A stretch of 64,000 nucleotides of DNA from Acanthosepion lycidas (lineage: Eukaryota; Mollusca; Cephalopoda; Sepiida; Sepiidae), in the NCBI GenBank assembly GCA_963932145.1, contig OZ010582.1, forward strand, positions 18,681,326-18,745,325, in the 5' to 3' direction. Shown one piece after another: positions 1 through 11,807 of this stretch; the stretch's first letter is position 1, and each line of letters starts with the position of its first letter. Under the pieces are notes generated by a model. The model was not told the DNA's origin. It ran no database searches and was given only the letters and a program-made list of their open reading frames with translations. A program made the translations under genes and the position numbers.

Positions 1-139
1 AAAAAAATAAAAAAATAAGATCACCTAAAGAAAGAGTTGTGTACACACAAAATTTATGAGTATGTACACACTTTTTCTGCACAAAAACAAAGTTAATGAT
101 CATATTTTCTAAATAACTAAAATTATACAAATTGTCCTA

Positions 140-180
<41 letters not shown>
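140..180. repeat. Compound (CT)n(AT)n microsatellite
   Basis: A run of CT dinucleotides passes directly into an AT run. It is a simple sequence repeat with no coding content. Confidence 0.95.
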
Positions 181-365
181 GCAGCACAATAGACTATTCA
201 CAATGCATCACTGATCTGTATATATAATCAAGCAAAAACACAGCACACATAACCTGACAAGTCTGTTTAAGCTTGAAACAGACTGTCACTTCTGTCCACC
301 TTTATATTTAAATCTATTGAGCAATTGACCTATAAATATAGCATATATTAATACTATGTTTTATC

Positions 366-391
366 ATATATATATATATATATATATATAA
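366..391. repeat. (AT)n microsatellite
   Basis: Uninterrupted AT dinucleotide run in AT-rich non-coding DNA. Confidence 0.95.
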
Positions 392-496
392 TTATATTTT
401 AAACAAGAGAAATGTTGCAATCAAATGAAAACATTGTGCATAAATCTGTACCTTTCTACAAATTTTTCATGATGCAATATCTATTATAAATTCCAA

Positions 497-567
497 GTGT
501 ATATACCTGTAACCTTAAATTAGGAGAATGACACTTTCTCCTAATTTAAGGTTATAGGTATATGCAC
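497..567. repeat. Long hairpin (inverted repeat, 32-nt arms)
   Basis: Arms 497-528 and 536-567 are reverse complements at 30 of 32 positions, around a 7-nt loop. One of the two mismatches would be a G-U pair in RNA. The arms contain the core CCTTAAATTAGGAGAA. No transposase or target-site duplication is visible, so this is described only as a foldback sequence. Confidence 0.9.
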
Positions 568-596
568 GTGGATACATATACCTTTACACATATTTA

Positions 597-615
597 AATG
601 TGTGTGTGTGTGTGT
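597..615. repeat. (TG)n microsatellite
   Basis: Short TG run directly abutting the tail of the SINE fragment that follows. Confidence 0.9.
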
Positions 616-616
616 A

Positions 617-748
617 AATTGATTGATTTGATTTTTATGGCTTATCAACCTTTTGCAGGCTATTTAAGGCCAAAAAAATATTTTTAGATTTAAGAATTTT
701 TTCCAGATAATAATGATTTACTGATACAAGCTTTACTAATTAATCCCC
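617..748 (-). repeat. SINE family A, 5'-truncated 3' end
   Basis: Read on the minus strand, this matches the 3' third of the 5S-tRNA SINE found at 35958-36343, 49903-50275 and 18747-18988. It has the same block around TTCTTAAATCTAAAAA, then GGTTGATAAGCCAT, then an ATCAAATCAATCAATT-type tail. The 5S and tRNA-like parts are absent, as expected of a 5'-truncated retroposed copy. Confidence 0.75.
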
Positions 749-3700
749 GCCGAAACACTCAAGAATGGCTAGTCCAAAAAGGTATGAGTTGATGCTAATT
801 AGTTAGTCAGTGTGTCTTCTACTCTGAATGATAGTGAATGTCTGTCATTTTGGATCATGAATGAAGACAAACCATCTACAAAAATGATTTATATTCTGAA
901 TGCAGTTTCATAAGTTATTTTAAAAGAGAAGATACAATAAAAATCAACACCTGAAAGATTAATTTTAATCTCTGCTGTTAATAGCTCATCAATTGTATGA
1001 TATACTTCAATAGTTGAGGTTAATGAATATAAATCTCTTATCTAAATATGTCTATTTTTATCATGTTTCTGTATATAAAAACACACATACAGAATGTTTA
1101 GATGTGTGCCATAAAAATTTGACTTTCTGGCAAGAATAACTGAAGGTCAAAGGACAAAATATATTTTGCATTTAAAAATACATCTACACATTTTGTTTAA
1201 ATCAAGTTTTTTTTAACAAAGTGGATTTCATTAATAAAATACTTATTCTTTACAACTAAGTTTTTGTTTTCATCCTTTATATGTTTTTTTTTAATGGGAA
1301 AATGACTAAGATAAAAAAAGTCATAAAATTGTAATCCTTTCTTCAATGAACTGAATTTCTTTTTTCAATAACCAAATGGTAAATAATGGTAATTTATAGA
1401 ATGGGGCAACATATAACAGCAAAGATTGAGGATAAAAAAATAATACATTTTATGTGTGTATGTGTCTTTGCAATTTAAAAGCAAAAGTGAATTGATTTTG
1501 ACAGCATAGTAATTTTGGTCTAGAATGACAATCAACATAGGCACAAAATAACAGCTTCTCAACCTATAAAAAAATTTTTTTGACGTATGTCTATTTTTAG
1601 CCAAATTATTATTTCTTGACCACAATGTCACATAATACTGATAATGTACAAAAATTTTGATAATATAAGAAATTGTAGGGAAAATCAGAAGCAGTGTAAT
1701 TTATAGTAACATGGTTGTATCTAGTTTAGTTTCCCAGCTAAGTCAATTATGCAAAAAGTGCAACCAAATATGATAGATTGTATCAATATATTTAACTGTG
1801 CTCTAATCAAACAGCATTTGACAGAAACTGAATTACTAATAGAATAGACATAAGCAGATATATATTTATGACATATATTTTACAAATATATAAATGTATG
1901 AAGTGGGAGAAAATACCATTTTTAAAGTGTATTGTATTCACAATGAACATGCACAATATGTGTTAAATGCAAATATATGTAAGGGTACATATAAAAGTAA
2001 ACTTTTATTATTTTTACAAATTTTCTTGGAAAAGGCATGAAAATATCTCTCCTTTCAACCATGGTTTTGTCAATGATATAAAAAAAAAATCCGGTGCAGA
2101 TACAGAAACCTACTTGAAGTGGTTTTACAAGTTTTTCGTTTGACTGATAGAAATGTAATTTCAATTTTGATCATTACCATAAAATATTACAAACATTCTT
2201 TTAAATGTTTGTAATATTTCATTTAGTTTCAACTAAAATGTTTTTACTAAATTTACATTTTTAGATTATAAACTGTTTTTTTTATTTAATAATGACTAAT
2301 TTTTTTTTTCTAATTCACATTAGGAAAAACTATTTTCATACTCCTCTTGTACACAGCAATACTGTCAAAAGTTTTAAAATATCATCTCTACAATGTAAAA
2401 CCAGACAAGCATTTATTTTTAATGATAAAATCACCTCTTATCTTTCCAACCCATCAAGAGATGTGTGTTTTGAAAGTATATTCACAATATAAAACCAGTT
2501 AAAGACTTCAGCTAAGAATTGAATATTATTCCCATCTCTGAAATAAAAATGAGTGATTTCTTTTTCTCCAGATATTCTCCAGATATTCTTTCCTTTCTTT
2601 CTTTGCAATGATGGCAGAATTATGCAAATATAAGCATTATTTTCTTTCTCCCTTCAGCTCACAATACTGCAAAAGATATTATTCTCGATCATTTGGACAG
2701 GTTACAAGCTGCATTATTTTCTATACATGCAAATGCATTTTTGAACAATCTATACAACCAAAATAGATTGCCACATTATTTTATTATTATACTACTGTCT
2801 CTGAAACAGATACTTAAATGTCTGTCTGTCTGTCTGCATGAAGGGAGGAAAGGGCAAGATGGTGCAATGGTTTTTAGCCATTAAAAAAAAAAGAAAAAAA
2901 AAAGGAAATTAATGACAAAACCAAATTTGAATTCCAAATGAGACTACTGGTGTTAATTTCCACTGAATTCTTTTGAGGAAGGCATGAATTTACTTCCCTG
3001 CATTTCATTCCACGTTATAGCACTAGTAATATGGACTGGTTTTATCACCGTTATGCCATGATAGTAGAGAGAAAAAGAATGGAAGAGTAAACGGGCAATT
3101 CATTCCCTATAATTAATGTAACTGCAAAAGCAGAAACAGTAAATATGGCTGCTATATCTATTGTTAATCTTGATAAACAGAGGCCAATGATGCCTGTGTG
3201 TGCATGTGTTTTATTTAAGCAGGTCTGGTTAAAAACCAAAAGTTCTTTGTTTAAGTTTTTTTAAAATTAATTTTTCTGATTTCTCAGAAGAATTTAAACA
3301 AATTGTCCAATGTCTTTTGTGAATTTTCATTATTAGGAAAATGAATGGTAAAAGAATATCTGGTGAGCTTTTGAGGAGTTTGCCCTGGTGTCAAACAAGT
3401 TGTATGATGTTAGGTGAGAACTTGTAAAGGAATTTGTCAAATTTGTGTATAAAATTCCAAGTACTTTTGACTCTGATCATTTTCAAGAAAAGAATGTAGA
3501 ATTTAAGTGATAGCCAGTGAAGCATTAAAAGGTCACCAGATTAAAGGTCTATACATTCAAATGATGGGGGTGGTTGAATAAATTTTTAGTTTTATGTGAT
3601 TATAATGACTTGACAGTTCAAAGGTATTTTAACAAGTGTGTGAGAGTGCATAGATATTGAATCAAAAAACCCAGATTCATTTCAAATTCCATATCAGATG

Positions 3701-3974
3701 TTTGGTTCTAGTATGTATACAAATTGTAAGTATATATTCTTTCACCATCTTTGGCTATTTTAAAGAACAGAATATGTTATGTGATTTGGTAAATCAAGAA
3801 AACTTTGATATATTGTTTTATTTTACATTATGAAATTTGGTGTTTAGAATGTTATAATTCTAAATCATGTTTTGATATGTTGATGGCAATATTTGTTCCT
3901 GGTTACAACAGTCTAAACACTAAATGCTATGATAGGAAAAACAAATGCATTAAAGTTTTGGGAGGTTTTTTACC
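749..3974. other. AT-rich non-coding stretch
   Basis: I see no gene here. The open frames are short, low-complexity and unlike known proteins. The only structured item is the hairpin at 2182-2219; a short CTGT run lies near 2820. Confidence 0.6.
2182..2219. repeat. Short perfect hairpin
   Basis: Arms 2182-2197 and 2204-2219 are exact 16-nt reverse complements with a 6-nt loop (core AAATATTACAAACATT). There is no U-run typical of a terminator, and this is not a bacterial context. Confidence 0.85.
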
Positions 3975-4232
3975 ATTTCACTCCAAGCAAGGCAATAAAG
4001 CCACTAAGACACAAGGGGTTTCTGAATATGAAAGAATATGAGAAAAAGAAAAACATTAAACAGAGAGAACAATAAAAGAACAGGAATTAAGAAAACAGAA
4101 GATAATGAGTGATATTGCATTTAAATTGTTTAAAGATCAAGGTTGATTGGAAAGCAAGAGACAAGAAGAGGACCACAAGCAAGAAATGCAAGAGAAGAAA
4201 CTGTTAGCATAGAACTTACAGTTACATATAGC
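3975..4232 (+). repeat. Dispersed repeat family E, copy 1
   Basis: Begins TTTCACTCCAAGCAAGGCAA, contains CACTAAGACACAAGGGG and GAAAGAATATGAGAAAAAG, and ends near TAGCATAGAACTTACAG. The same order of blocks recurs at 10387-10633 and 26203-26452. The family is not recognised: no tRNA-like promoter boxes and no coding match were seen. Orientation is arbitrary. Confidence 0.75.
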
Positions 4233-4577
4233 AATTTTAATCATTTTCTTGAATTTTAAAATATTTGAAATTTGTCCTTGAAAATAACCAATGATGTTTG
4301 AAAGTGCTGAAACATATATACAGACAATTTTTGCACATATTAAAACCAAACATCCATTACATTGTATGAAATTAAGAGAAAATTCACTAAAAAAAATTAT
4401 CAAAACAAATCTTATCTATGGTCTTTAATAAAACCTGCTTAAATGAAAAACTGTTACCAAAATGTGTGTAGATATTCAATCACAAAATCTATTTCTAAGT
4501 GAATGTGAAAATATAAGATTAACGAAAATGTACTGCATCTATATAGCTGAAGTCTGTTTTCATAATTATACATACAC

Positions 4578-4636
<59 letters not shown>

Positions 4637-5638
4637 ATCAAAATGTGTTATTTCCTCCTCATTTCTGAATGCAAAAAATGCATACAACACAAACATATGT
4701 AATGATTTACTCAATTCCAGAGATCAACCTTGTCTCATATATTAGTTCATATTTTATATTACTCAATGTTTTTTATAATGTGTGATAATCATGTGAAATT
4801 ACAATAGCAATTTCTTTCTCTCTATGACCAACATTTGAAACTAAAAGAAAAAAAAATTTTTTTGTTGATTTGTTTCACTTTAGACTTTGATAGAATATTT
4901 TTGCTACTAAGCTGTACATAATGCATAGAAAAATTGCAGTAAAGTTATGTTATTTATAGGTATTTTTTTTGGATGTAAATTCTCTACTTGCTTGTAATTG
5001 ATGAGAAAACAAAATTGTAAAAGCAGACAAGAATCAAAATCAGGAATACTGGGAAAAGAAAAAGAACATATGGCAAGAAATAACAGATGTACAAGGTACA
5101 TGAATATATGTAAAAGTATTGAAAATAGATAAGAATATGCTCCAATATGCTAGTGTTAAAAGTGAACTTGATACTGGCCAGCTCCCCACACATCCATAAA
5201 ATAATATATCCTGTTACAATTAAAGTTTTAAATAAATAACTTTTAAAAAGAGAGTTATATTCTGTGAGTGTCCAGTAAGTCCCAATAGTAAGTTAAAGCA
5301 GGAAAAAATTGACCTTTCATTGTTTAACTTCAGCAAATAATCTACAACTCCAAATCTTCTATAGAAAATAAATGTTAGTTCAATGAAAACCTTATAAAAT
5401 AAATTCTTTTCTGGTTTTATAGTATAAATAAATTTTGCTGAATTCTTCTTACTAAAAATTACTTCAGTCTTTATGAAATTTGAATGAATAATAATTTAAG
5501 TAAAGCATGAAAAAATTTAAATTGAATCACACAAGGATCTCAGTAATAGACTCATCTACCCTTACATTGTTGCATACTACTATTTACTTTAAAAGATATT
5601 AAGAAAATTTATAACAAATTTCAGACAAGAAATATATT
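4233..5638. other. AT-rich non-coding stretch
   Basis: Nothing recognisable apart from the long (AT)n run at 4580-4631. Short open frames here have no family resemblance. Confidence 0.55.
4580..4631. repeat. (AT)n microsatellite
   Basis: About 52 bp of uninterrupted TA repeat, among the longest in the window. It yields spurious Tyr-Ile repeat frames. Confidence 0.97.
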
Positions 5639-5786
5639 GCTGGATCAAGTTATTCTTCAAGAATGGATGTGTTTATCATAAACAAATCTTTCATGAAATT
5701 TTGTTATAAGAATGTTTGATAACAAAATTTTATAAAAATTTGTCTATGATCAATGCAACCATTCTTGAAGAATAACATGATCCAGC
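5639..5786. repeat. Large foldback element, about 68-nt arms
   Basis: Left arm 5639-5707 and right arm 5719-5786 are reverse complements around a loop of about 11 nt. The outer 28 nt (GCTGGATCAAGTTATTCTTC...) match with one mismatch, and the inner part matches with a few mismatches and small gaps. It lies directly beside a LINE 3' end. It could be a palindromic MITE or a snap-back duplication. No coding capacity. Confidence 0.9.
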
Positions 5787-5811
5787 TATAATGAGAGAAT
5801 TCTTCTTCTAT

Positions 5812-6493
5812 ATGCAATATCCCTTCAAGATGTTAGCAATCATGGCTCTCCACAATTTCCTGCCCTTTGTAGCTCTTAATAAATTTTAACTTTTTATTAT
5901 CTCTCCTAAATATTATTTTGCCATCCTTTTACACAAGATTGCTAGGTACGTAATGCATTGTTTTCTTCTATCCCTCTTGCATCCAATCTGCCCTCTGAGT
6001 ATCAAATTTTCCAAGCCCACTTTAATCATTGTGCCCTAAAAATTTCAATTGTCTCTTTCTGATGTTAAGTATAAGTTTCCTTTTTGTTTCCATTTTCTTT
6101 AAAACTTTATCATTGCTAATATGTTCAGTCAATGTTATTCCAAGTATCTTTCTGTAGGTAAAATACATTTCTGTTGCTTCAAGTCTCTTCTTTATCTTTG
6201 AGGTGATTGTCCAGTATTCACTACAATAGGAGAACTGATAATACATAACTCTTTTCTTGGATTTTTACAAAATTTAATACTTTGCTTAGCTTTCGGGAAG
6301 TACCTTTCACTATCCCAAGGCATTTTTGAATTCCAGTGTCACATTTTTCATCCTCTTTTAAAACACTTTCCAGATATTTAAATTGTTGTACTTGTTTGAT
6401 TTTGGTATCTCTAATTTGTAATTTGCATGTTGGACGGCTGTCCCTTTTACTAACAACCATACATTCTTGATTATAATTCTGGCTTATATCCAT
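5812..6493 (-). mobile_element. LINE 3' end, lineage 1, copy 1
   Basis: Minus-strand frames give the C-terminal part of a non-LTR retrotransposon reverse-transcriptase ORF: ECMVVSKRDSRPTCKLQI, QQFKYLESVLKEDEKCDTGI, then EYWTITSKIKKRLEATEMYF and NIRKRQLKFLGHND. These blocks are typical of the region after the RT domain in endonuclease-reverse transcriptase LINEs; I cannot fix the clade. The reading frame shifts at least once and the terminal part is out of frame, so the copy is dead and 5'-truncated. Its 3' end lies near 5812. The same tail occurs at 7615-8000, 24294-24740 and 48030-48322. Confidence 0.85.
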
Positions 6494-7614
6494 TGTTTCT
6501 TTTTAAGGCAGGAAATATCTCATGCAAAGTGTTATCTGAATTGAAAATATACAGTCTTATGCAAAAATTATCTCTTTCTTTTCTGTTACTGTGTTTGATT
6601 TTTATTAAATTTTGGGATACGTGTTTGTTTGTTTGTTTTTATTGTGATACACATACATACACAACAAATATGTCTGAAAACAATATTAAATACTTTAGCC
6701 AACTCCATTACCCAAATCCATTATGTTTGTTTAGTTCTAGAAAGCTCTCCATTCTGGCTAAAGTCTTATTCATAAAACATTTTTACCTTACTTTTGGGAT
6801 AAAATTATCTTAATATTTCTCACCCATTATGTTCTTAATTTAATATTTTTATTTCTAGCCTTAATAATGGTCCTTGCCGAAACAATTACCACTCAACCGA
6901 TACAGACTGTAATTATCTGTACAATACAAAAACCTCATTGGGTTGTACATAATGTCTACCTTCTTGAGAAAACTACAAATAGGACAGTCAAGCACAATCA
7001 CCACTCAAACATTTTATTCAGACTAACATCTTCATCATTTCTGTTCATTTTATTTCTTTTTTGATTGCTGAGTTTTTCAATGAAATATTCACAAATCAAG
7101 TAACCTTTTTATGGCCATGTAAATCTAGTATGCGGATGGCTGGGCGTATTAATATATGTATCTATGTGTGTGAGCAGGAGTGCAAAGATAGCAAGATGCA
7201 TAAAAATACATAGATTTACAGACAAAAATACACATAAATGCATATAAATGTTCTAATCATAGGATCTTATAAGGTAATTTAATTTATTGTCCCTTTTGTC
7301 TTCAAAAATCCCAACATATTTTCCTTACACAGTTTTGTCTTTCATTCAGACCCGAAGAAGCCATGATCAACAGATGTCAGGAAATATTTCATCTATAAGA
7401 TTTTTCACATTCTCTCATCATCTCCACACACAAATACACCCTGCTGGTGTCTGTTGCTTAATTTTTTACCTTTATTTTTCTAATTTTTATAAAAAATCAG
7501 ATATGAGTGGGTGTTGAAATGTTCTTAACCCAAACCACATTACAAAATCTGACTAAATGACCAAACATCACAATTGGTGTGTGCATGTATATATATATAG
7601 GTGCATGCACACAT
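6494..7614. other. Non-coding stretch
   Basis: I recognise no gene or repeat family here. The short open frames show no domain features. Confidence 0.5.
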
Positions 7615-8000
7615 ACTGATGAAGAACAGACTTGAAACAACAGAAATGTGGTTCTACAGCAGGATGCTGAGGATACCATAGACTGATTATCTGAGCAATG
7701 ATAGTTTTAAAGAAAACAGAAACAAAAAGGAAACTTATACTTAATATCAGGAAGAGACATCTGAAATTTCTAGGGCACATAATGAAGGAAGTGGGCTTGG
7801 AAAATTTGATACTCACAGGACAAATAGAAAGTAAGAGGGACAGAGGAAAACAATACATAACATACTTAGCTTGAGTAAATGGATGGCAGAACAGTCTTTA
7901 GGAGAAATAACAAAAATACAAAATTTATTAAGAGCTATAAAGGACAGGAAGTTGTGGAGAGCCATAATTGCTATGTTCTAAGGGAACATGGCATATAAAA
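7615..8000 (+). mobile_element. LINE 3' end, lineage 1, copy 2
   Basis: Plus-strand translation begins QMKNRLETTEMWFYSRMLRI and continues, with frame changes and stops, through blocks equivalent to the LNIRKRQLKFLGHIM region and the LSKWMAEQSLGEITK tail seen in sister copies. The 3' end is GGGAACATGGCATAT followed by an A-rich run at about 7996-8003, consistent with a retroposed LINE end. It is heavily 5'-truncated. Confidence 0.8.
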
Positions 8001-8019
8001 AAAAGGAGATGGCTGGCAA

Positions 8020-8495
8020 CATGTAGTATGCTCTAATGAGTCACTTTTCCACTTTTTTCAGATATGACACAAAACCTATGAGGACATGGACTATAGTTAG
8101 CAAGGAACTGTGCAGGCTAGAGGTGGTTCCATAATGGTGTGAAGTTTGTTCCTGTGGAATAGGCTGAGCCTGCTGATCTGACTAAAAATATCATTAACTG
8201 ATGATCACTAGATTGCACTAATCATTTACACCTATTCATGAAATCCATGTACTCCAATGACAATGAGTCATTCCAGCAGGCCCAATTACCTAGAATTGCT
8301 TTTGAGGAACATTATAGGAACTTCTGACAAATGGTGTAGCAACCATACTTGCCCAATATAAATCCAATTGAGAATTTGCACCAATCCTGTACCAACAAAT
8401 ATCAGGGAGCTGTGAACAATTATCAAGATGGTTTGGCTCAGAATCTATGTTTTCTGGCCACTTGTGAAATCAATGTCATACTTTGCTACATGATA
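8020..8495 (+). mobile_element. Degraded Tc1-like transposase fragment
   Basis: Decayed plus-strand reading contains SNDNESFQQ, FEEHYRNF and, at about 8353-8379, PNINPIENL. These correspond in order to the FQQDNAP, WFEEH and SPDLNPIEN(L/H) blocks near the C-terminus of Tc1-family DDE transposases. Several stops and frame shifts are present, and no terminal inverted repeats were identified. It begins directly after a LINE poly-A tail. Confidence 0.6.
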
Positions 8496-8566
8496 CAAGA
8501 CATCTATCTTATAACTTTGGGTATGTCAGTGTGCGAATGTGCGTGTGAATTGTGTATTAGGGGGTA

Positions 8567-8587
8567 ATTTTTTTTTTTTTTTTTTTT
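8567..8587. repeat. Poly-T tract
   Basis: About 21 consecutive T residues downstream of the Tc1-like fragment. It could be the A-tail of an unrecognised minus-strand retroposon. Confidence 0.8.
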
Positions 8588-8887
8588 ACATAGGTTTGTT
8601 TGAAGATCAACAAAGCTTCTTTGTTTAAGAGGTTTTATTTTTCCTTTTGACTTTCATAAGCCATTATGAAGAATTATTTATGGATCAAGAGGGATGTGTC
8701 TAACTAAATACAATGCATACCCACAGACACTACCAATACACTATCTGCACATAAAAAAATATTTCTTAACAACTTATGAAAGCTAAAATAATCTAATGAT
8801 ACTGGATAATTTATGCACAAATTCTCCCTAAAAACAAGAAAAATAGTCTGAACCAATGAACCAAAGAACTTTCATTGGCTTCAACCA

Positions 8888-8890
<3 letters not shown>

Positions 8891-8943
<53 letters not shown>

Positions 8944-8945
8944 AT
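8891..8945. repeat. (AT)n(GT)n compound microsatellite
   Basis: About 35 bp of AT repeat runs into GT repeat with TATG variants. It produces artefactual YIYI/VCVC frames on both strands. Confidence 0.95.
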
Positions 8946-9142
8946 GTGTGTATGTATGTATGCAAGCAGTACAGCATGGCATTTGCAAATTTCTGTTGGA
9001 CTGAGTTGCATCATGGTACTCTTTTTCGTACAGATGGTGCCCAACTGACTCTACTATACTGTGCAGTTGACAAATTCAAAAGCAAACAATGCACATGCAC
9101 AAAATTAAAAACATAAAATGGTGACAATTTACCCATCACGCC

Positions 9143-9206
<64 letters not shown>
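9143..9206. repeat. (AT)n(AG)n compound microsatellite
   Basis: A long AT run followed by an AG run. A CA-rich and AT-rich stretch continues to about 9250. Confidence 0.95.
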
Positions 9207-9207
<1 letters not shown>

Positions 9208-10386
9208 TTATAACACACACATCCACACACACACACATATATATATATATTTATATATATTTTAAGAAGTTTTGGCTTAAAATATATATTATACTCTATT
9301 TTCCATATATATATAATGTATATTATACTCTGTAAAATGTGTATTCAGTTTCTAGTTTTCAAAAATGTGGGCATTAAAAACATTTTACTATTTGCGGCTG
9401 AATATAAATAAAATTAGATATAACCAACTTTGCAAAGCTTTCAAAATATTTTCTCTTCAATGGTAAAACATTTTTGTGGCAATAATCTCTATAACCAGAT
9501 AAACATATCTGTTGTCAAGATTTTTCAATACAGGCATTTCAATAAAAAAAGGTATTACCATGTTCACTGATAATTTTATTATTATTATAATAATTCTTTC
9601 AATACCAAAAAAAAACCAGATGTCTTTCTTCATCACAATCATAGTAGACACTGACATGTTCAAAAAATGTTTATTTTATCCCTTATTTGAATGACATTTT
9701 GGTTAGACCTTGCCTTATACATAGATCTATATACAGACATTTATGGTGCTTACATTCTCAGCTAGGTCTGGCACACACAAAGGTCACTCAGTGAAGATTG
9801 AACTCAATCCAGTAAAAGAAAAATGGTTTGCAGAACAACATACTTAGTCTCTGCATATATATTATATAAAACAATGCTAATTTTAGGCACTGTAACTCAT
9901 TTTTAAGCACTCAGTGAGAGTCAAGCTCATACACAATGGCTTACAAGACTAACATACCTAAACAATGGATTAACATGAGTGTTTCATTTTAGAGTAAAAC
10001 TATTCTAATAGACTGTAACTACTATATAGTGAATTCAATCCTCACAAGGTACCCTATACCTGTAGTCTTATGACAAATTAAACTAAGCTACAGAAAAGTA
10101 AATGCAATTCTCACTGTATCTCATACTTATAATGAGCCAAGAATAATAATTCTTATAATAAGAAGCCAGAATAAGCCAAGCTTAGTAAATCTATATTAGA
10201 GCACTTTATTATAATGCCAAGCTAGTTTGGCAGATTATTATTTTGTTTCCAATCATTACCAGGTGCCTCATATTTGTGGCCATAACTTTAGCTTTGTGTT
10301 TTAATTTGCTTTGTGTTTGCCTGTTAAAACTAAGAGTGATAAAGGGATTGTTTGAATATTCTGATACTTATGGATTTTTTTTTAAT

Positions 10387-10633
10387 CATTTCACCCCAAT
10401 CAAGGCAATAAAGCCACTAAGACACAAGGGGTTACTGAGTATGAAAGAATAAGAGAAAAAGAAAACCATTATTAGGAAAGAGAATGATATAATAACATAA
10501 GATAATGATTGACATCACATCTAAATTTTTGAAGATCAAAGTTGACTGGGAATCAAGAAGTCAGAAGCGAGTTCCACGAGCAAGAAGGGTAAGAAAAGCA
10601 ACTGTTAGCATAGAACCTTGAGTTATATCTAGC
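10387..10633 (+). repeat. Dispersed repeat family E, copy 2
   Basis: Same block order as 3975-4232: CACCCCAATCAAGGCAATAA, CACTAAGACACAAGGGG, a GAAAGAATAAGAGAAAAAG block, then GTTAGCATAGAACC near the end. It is followed directly by a minus-strand LINE fragment. Confidence 0.75.
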
Positions 10634-10639
10634 AATTTC

Positions 10640-11042
10640 AACTGTAAAATAAGGAGATCTAGTTGCTAACCTAGTACTACGCTGCAATTTATAAAATCGA
10701 GTTAAGTTGATCAAAACAATTATCATGAAAATATTTATAGAAAAGCACAGGGAACCTACTTTACCATAATGGGAAAGTGATTAAAGCCAAGATGTCAGGG
10801 CCATTAACATTGCAGATTCTTCTTTGGATTTTGTCAAGAATCTCTAAATACATAGCAGAAACAACATACCAGACATGGCAGCAATATTCAGAGCCATGTT
10901 ACAGCAGTAGCAAAGTGGGTGAAGCCAAAATGCCAGGTCAGGACCAATAATATTGCAGATCCTTTTTTGGATTTTGTCGAGAATTTATAAATACATAGCA
11001 GAAGCACTAGACCAGATGTGGGAGCAATATTTGATGCACAGA
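10640..11042 (-). mobile_element. LINE ORF fragment, lineage 2, with internal tandem duplication
   Basis: The minus strand reads EYCCHVW...SAMYLEILDKIQRRICN, matching the E(Y/F)CCHVWAG...LLDRIQRR block common in the C-terminal part of CR1/Jockey-like LINE reverse transcriptases. The segment is present twice in tandem: 10771-10902 and 10907-11036 share blocks such as GCAGATYCTTYTTTGGATTT and ATACATAGCAGAA. Both units are decayed. The lineage matches 17170-17805 and 18000-18240. Confidence 0.7.
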
Positions 11043-11807
11043 CGAACGTCTGTATGGTTATGAATTCTTGTTCATAAGTAAACTATGAAGGTATATATCT
11101 ATCCAAACATGGTTACATGTTACGTTTGCTAACAAGAAAAAATAACAACTTTATTATACTTATATAATTAGTATATGTGCAACTATGTGTATTTCTGTAC
11201 TTACAATCTGCACTGAAGTGCAAGTCATTTGTTAAGTGCTTGAATAAAGACATAAAAAGGTAAGGAGAAGGTTTAAGTGCATGAGTCATACTGCTAAAAC
11301 TTATTGCCTGTCTATATACATACCTGAACACAAATACAAATATGTGTATATGAATAAGATATCAAAATAAAAAGAAATACAATATGCAAGCAGTCTTCTC
11401 AAATTTTAAAGTTAATTGCTATTCAGAACTTCACATCTCCAGAAGAGAAATAACTATATAGATAAACTCATGTATGTAACATTAGCCTCTGTCAAGGTTG
11501 ACAATGGGTGTAGCACTGTTTACAAATTATTTTCTGGGTGTTAGTTATGGGAGACTGCTTTATTCACTCACATATTCTATTTTTCATCAACCATAAGTGT
11601 ATGTCGACGACAGAACATTTTCTTGTTAAGACATCTGGCAGTAAGACAGAGTGATGAGATAGGAATCCACACAGTACCCAAAAAATAATAACGCCAAGTG
11701 AATTCAGTTTACCAATTCCATTTTCTATGAATATAACCATTACACCACCTCCCATCTATCTATACCCACACACTATATACAATGATCAGTAAGTTCAGAC
11801 ACCCTAC
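11043..11807. other. Non-coding stretch
   Basis: Nothing recognised. It ends at a small inverted repeat whose partner lies at 12238-12258. Confidence 0.5.

Larger units (their letters stand above)
8588..10386. other. Non-coding stretch with compound microsatellites
   Basis: Holds two long AT-based microsatellites (8891-8945 and 9143-9206) and a few weak tRNA-like SINE relics around 9770-9810 and 9900-9940 that are too decayed to delimit. I see no gene. Confidence 0.5.

Noticed and set aside
2182-2219. Transcription terminator
   Set aside because: Hairpin without a U-run and in a eukaryotic, gene-free setting.
4462-4668. Open frames containing Tyr-Ile repeats (also near 8850, 9100, 18200 and 23000)
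   Set aside because: Direct translation of (AT)n microsatellites.
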